Part shown: piece by piece, positions 60,654-64,000 of the stretch
Numbering within the stretch: position 1 is the stretch's first letter
Layout: each line of letters starts with the position of its first letter
Source of the DNA: Vitellaria paradoxa
Lineage: Eukaryota; Streptophyta; Magnoliopsida; Ericales; Sapotaceae
DNA: 64,000 nucleotides
NCBI GenBank assembly: GCA_019916065.1
Contig: CM034236.1
Span: 13,903,167 to 13,967,166 of the forward strand
Direction of reading: 5' to 3'
Made by a program: the position numbers and the translations under genes
Notes under the pieces: generated by a model
The model's database searches: none
What the model was told of the DNA's origin: nothing
The model's input: the letters and a program-made list of their open reading frames with translations, nothing else

Positions 60654-60900
60654 TCTACAAAATGATAACCCAACAAAATGGACAATAGGACTTATTTGAA
60701 TTTTTTCATTTTTTATTAAAAAAATAATAAATACACTTTATTTTTTTAATTTCTCACAATTCACCCCTTTTTGAATTGTACGTACGCTTATTTGAATTTT
60801 ACCGGTGTCTATTATTTATGATTAAAATAATAAATGTACTTTATTTTTTAATTTCTTACAATTCAATCCTTATTGAATAATGCTTTTTGGAACGTAAAAA
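60600..60900. repeat. AT microsatellite and a direct repeat
   Basis: An AT tract runs from about 60,617 to 60,651. After it, two related stretches (about 60,690-60,780 and 60,790-60,880) share CTTATTTGAATTTT, then AAAATAATAAAT.(C/T)ACTTTATTTTTTAATTTC and ACAATTCA. Confidence 0.65.
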
Positions 60901-61193
60901 TTAACACTGGAGTGCATTTATTTATTTTTTCTTTATATTATTCTAAACGTGGCAAAAATGCAACTCAAACTATCATCTAACAAATATATAAATATTGTGA
61001 ATATGCGCGGCCCGTTTGATGGACACCAAAAATTAGTATTTTTTTAATTGATTTTTTTTATTAAAATTAAGTTGCTAACTATTACAATTCAATATATATA
61101 TATTTTGTAAAAGTTCAATTTCTTACAATTACCACACACACCATATATATATATATAGCTAAAGTTTGTCTTGTTTAGTAAATTCCTTAATTA

Positions 61194-61657
61194 GGCTCTG
61201 TTTGGCATTGGTAGCCGTTAGTCAAGTTAATGGCTATTTTAACAGTACTTAGTCAAATTTATCCTCTTACATTTTAAGCTTGATTTGAAAAAATTAGCAT
61301 GTGCTAATTAGCACATGCTAATGTAGCACTTGCTAATTTCTTGGGAAGGTAAAATTTTTAATATATTGACATTTATACTCTCATGTGCTAATAGTTTACT
61401 ACTAGCTTGAGAAAATTAGTAAGGGTAATCTGGTACTTTTTGTATTTGTCAGTAGCTTGCTACAAATTAGCACGTGTTAATTTTGGGTTCCCAAACGAAC
61501 TCTTAACCTTCTTTTAAACTTTCAAAGGTAAAAATATCAAATTAACCAAAATAAGTTAGTCATCTAAAAAAAAGTCACTTTTTTTTTTCCTTCCCAAACA
61601 CAAATTTAGTTAAACTAGCTAAAAAAAAGCTAGTTAAATCTGTTCCCAAACCAAGCC
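61194..61657. mobile_element. TTA-flanked MITE (possibly nested) with perfect palindrome
   Basis: The left end GGCTCTGTTTGG pairs with CCAAACCAAGCC at 61646-61657 (10 of 12) and TTA flanks both (61191-61193, 61658-61660). A second possible right end, CCAAACGAACTC at 61491-61502, is also followed by TTA. Inside, TTAGCATGTGCTAA is followed directly by its own inverse TTAGCACATGCTAA (about 61,290-61,318). It is non-coding. Confidence 0.65.
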
Positions 61658-61660
61658 TTA

Positions 61661-62438
61661 TAACTAGTTTTTTTTGTCTCGTAAACTCTATCTACTAGAT
61701 TTAATTTTCTTGTTATTATTATTATTATTATTATTTTGGGACAGATTTTAGGCATGCTATTCATATTTTAAAAAGAATTATAATAAAAAAATCACGTACA
61801 GATGATGTAACCTAGCCTTTTTGAAATAAACTGATTTTTTCACTTGCAGTTGAGTTCTCTTGTTTTAATTTTTTTATTTTTAAAAATGTAAATAACATGT
61901 TTAAAAGCTATCAAAATAAAAAAAAAATAATTTGTTAAAAAATCATATAAAATAAAAAAACGTAGTAAAAAATAAGCCTGTGTTAGTACTTCAGTTTGCA
62001 ACCAAAAGAAGCTAGGCTGATTATAACCATTTTTTTTTGGGTGGGGGGGGGGGTGTTTGGCTAGGCTATAACTTTATTACTATCCAAATAATAAGAACTT
62101 GTCCTAAAGGCATCAAACTATGGAACATTGCTTACCTATATATCATGGAATAAATTCTACCTGCAGGCAACCTAACATCAAATATACATACATATGAACC
62201 ATGAAATTATCATATTCTTCTGGCCATGTGAGAAAGTTAACTGCGTCTCAGAAGCACGGCCATTAATTAAAGACCCATCACCAAACGCGTGTTAATAATT
62301 GAAAGCATTGAATCTGAATGTGGCGAGCAGTTAGTTGTTGAGATCATTCATTGCAAATTACAATCAAAATGAGCTAGAGTGGAAGATAGGTACTGTGAGA
62401 GACCCAACTTGCTTGAGTACGTGTTCAGTGTGTGTGTG
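61661..62438. other. Upstream region of the glycine-rich protein gene
   Basis: AT-rich DNA with an ATT tract (about 61,712-61,736) and a G-run (about 62,040-62,052). From 62,160 the composition is more mixed and probably holds promoter sequence, but only the TATA box could be identified. Confidence 0.4.
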
Positions 62439-62447
62439 TATATATAT
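62439..62447 (+). promoter_or_regulatory. TATA box of the glycine-rich protein gene
   Basis: TATATATAT lies 76 bases before the ATG at 62515. A start site about 30 bases downstream would fall near 62,470, so the ATG at 62470 would be at or before the transcript's 5' end. This favours 62515 as the start codon. Confidence 0.55.
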
Positions 62448-62514
62448 GTAAGACTCGAGCTGTAATTGCATGCTCAGAGAGACAAATTCAGAGAGTCCTA
62501 AACATTCCTGGAAG

Positions 62515-63676
62515 ATGAGAGTTGCTGTGGTGTCGTTGCTTTGTTTTCATGTTCTTTTCGCTAGTTTGGTGGTTGCCAGAGATGTGGTGACTGTGAGGGA
62601 TAAGGAGGAAAAGTTCTTGAGTTCTGGTAAGGGAGGTGGATTTGGTGTTGGCTTTGGGGGCGGAGGCGGTGGTGGATTTGGAATTGGAGGTGGGATTGGG
62701 GGTGGAGCTGGAGGTGGTGCTGGGTTTGGGGGCGGTGCTGGTGGTGGTGGTGGTGGGCTTGGAGGGGGAGCTGGTGTTGGGCACGGCATTGGGGGTGGAT
62801 TTGGAAAGGGTGGCGGAATTGGAGGAGGTGCTGGTGGGGGCATTGGAAAAGGTGGAGGAATAGGGGGTGGCATTGGAAAGGGTGGTGGAGCTGGTGGTGG
62901 ATTTGGTAAAGGTGGAGGCATAGGCATTGGCATTGGTAAGGGTAGTGGTGGTGGATTTGGAAAAGGAGGTGGAGTCGGTGGTGGTGTTGGAGGAGGATTT
63001 GGAAAAGGAGGTGGAATTGGTGGAGGTCATGGAAAGGGCGGAGGAGTTGGAGGTGGTTTTGGAAAAGGAGGCGGAGTGGGTGGTGGTGTTGGGGGAGGCC
63101 ATGGAAAGGGTGGAGTCGGAGCTGGTGGTGGTTTTGGAAAAGGAGGCGGAGTTGGTGGTGGTGTTGGAGGAGGATATGGAAAAGGTGGTGGAGTTGGGGG
63201 AGGCCACGGAAAGGGTGGAGGAGTCGGAGGTGGTGTAGGTGGAGGGGCCGGTGGTGGTTTTGGAAAAGGAGGTGGAATTGGTGGTGGTGTTGGAGGAGGA
63301 ATTGGAAAAGGTGGCGGAATTGGTGGAGGGTATGGAAAAGGTGGAGGACTCGGTGGTGGTATAGGTGGAGGAGCTAGGTGGTGTAGGAGGAGTTGGGGGT
63401 GGGTTTGGAAAAGGTGGTGGAATCGGTGGAGGGTTTGGCAAGGGTGGCGGCATTGGTGGTGGCATTGGCAAAGGTGGAGGAATTGGTGGGGGTGGAGGAT
63501 TTGGTAAAGGTGGTGGAATTGGAGGAGGATTTGGAAAGGGTGGTGGTATTGGTGGGGCTATTGGTAAAGGTGGTGGAATTGGAGGAGGGGTAGGAGGAGG
63601 TGCTGGAGGTGGGTTTGGTGGGGGATTTGGTGGGGGAGCAGGAGGAGGCGGAGGCTCAGGGGGTGGATTTGGCGGC

Positions 63677-63708
<32 letters not shown>

Positions 63709-63724
63709 AATTGGACATCACTAG
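62515..63724 (+). CDS. Secreted glycine-rich (cell-wall-type) protein, frame split by one extra base
   Basis: The protein begins MRVAVVSLLCFHVLFASLVVARD, a clear signal peptide with probable cleavage near ARD/VVT. A charged stretch (RDKEEKFLSSGK) follows. The rest is glycine-rich with the repeating unit GGGFGKGGGIGGG and variants (I, V, F, H, Y at the variable site; Lys about every 8-10 residues), ending in a pure glycine run and GIGHH. Such proteins are structural components of plant cell walls or the extracellular matrix. The first frame is open to 63375 (287 codons); an extra A at 63376 then shifts reading into an Arg/Trp-rich tail ending at 63507. The matching glycine-rich frame resumes at 63377 and runs to the TAG at 63722-63724 (115 more residues). 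The extra base is either a true frameshift or an assembly error in a repetitive region. No intron is evident. Confidence 0.88.
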
Positions 63725-64000
63725 TTTGCACATTTTATGAAGAAGGCAATATATTTTACCAGTATTCTAAGATCAGAGGAGTACGTGCATGAGCCAAAAT
63801 ATTGTATCTTGCATTATTTCTATCTAGAGTTGTTTCCATGTATGATTTGGTCAAATTTATTACTAATCAGTAATATTCTCTTTCTATCTCCGTAAATTAA
63901 AAGGTGCGTCATCAGTGTATGCATATCGATTTAATTAATAACAGGAAAAAAAAAAAAAAAAAAAAACTTAGGGCATGTTTAGTACGGAATAAAAAATTTA
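63725..64000 (+). other. 3' flank of the glycine-rich protein gene
   Basis: This is mostly ordinary AT-rich 3' sequence. No exact AATAAA was seen close to the stop; AATATT-type near-matches occur around 63,798. A long A run lies at 63,946-63,966, followed by the start of what may be another repeat (GGGCATGTTTAGTACGGAAT). Confidence 0.4.

Noticed and set aside
62488..63471. Long minus-strand frame opposite the glycine-rich gene, rich in Ser/Thr/Pro
   Set aside because: It is the complement of the GGN-repeat coding strand; such repeats leave antisense frames open by composition. The sense frame has a signal peptide and TATA box.

Overview
The window looks like nuclear DNA of a flowering plant, probably a dicot. 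It is very AT-rich, with introns that have GT-AG ends, two recognisable plant genes, LTR retrotransposons, SINEs, MITEs and hAT, CACTA and Mutator-type debris. The species cannot be read from the sequence.

The gene of most interest is a eukaryotic fluoride exporter (FEX, a double CrcB-domain protein) on the minus strand at 16,940-22,117. I assembled it by hand from six exons (22117-21770, 21597-21520, 19014-18916, 18044-17852, 17743-17319, 17158-16940). All phases agree, and the frame encodes 453 residues apart from one in-frame TAG at codon 69. Two broken relatives lie to its left in the same orientation: exons 3(part)-6 at 9,345-11,362, and an exon 1 fragment at 1,513-1,733. The window therefore holds a decayed tandem array of three FEX units. 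Long stretches of non-coding sequence were duplicated with the gene (1.5-6.7 kb and 21.9-27.0/34.3-34.4 kb; 8.8-11.4 kb and 16.4-18.9 kb; and a third copy of one upstream block at 12.9-16.4 kb). In the middle unit the 5' half is gone and a dead hAT transposase occupies the gap. That unit's upstream block carries a 650-bp insert of organelle-like composition.

From 27,003 to 34,277 a degenerate Ty1/copia element (target-site duplication CTAAT) sits inside the upstream region of the complete FEX unit. It is itself broken by an 822-bp Mutator-type element in gag (10-bp duplication) and by a 1,559-bp solo LTR of another family in its 3' LTR (duplication GACGT). The three insertions nest cleanly and can be ordered in time.

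From 34.4 to 62.4 kb the sequence is mostly AT-rich intergenic DNA with MITEs (several with readable target-site duplications), a probable 4-kb solo LTR (48.7-52.6 kb), a 0.97-kb tandem duplication (53.1-55.0 kb) ending in a SINE, and a degenerate repeat field (43.9-46.9 kb). One short GC-rich intronless gene for a plant-specific 136-residue protein lies at 42,018-42,428 (minus).

The right end (62,515-63,724, plus) carries a secreted glycine-rich, cell-wall-type protein gene with a TATA box. One extra base splits its frame near the C-terminal third. No rRNA, functional tRNA or CRISPR features were seen.
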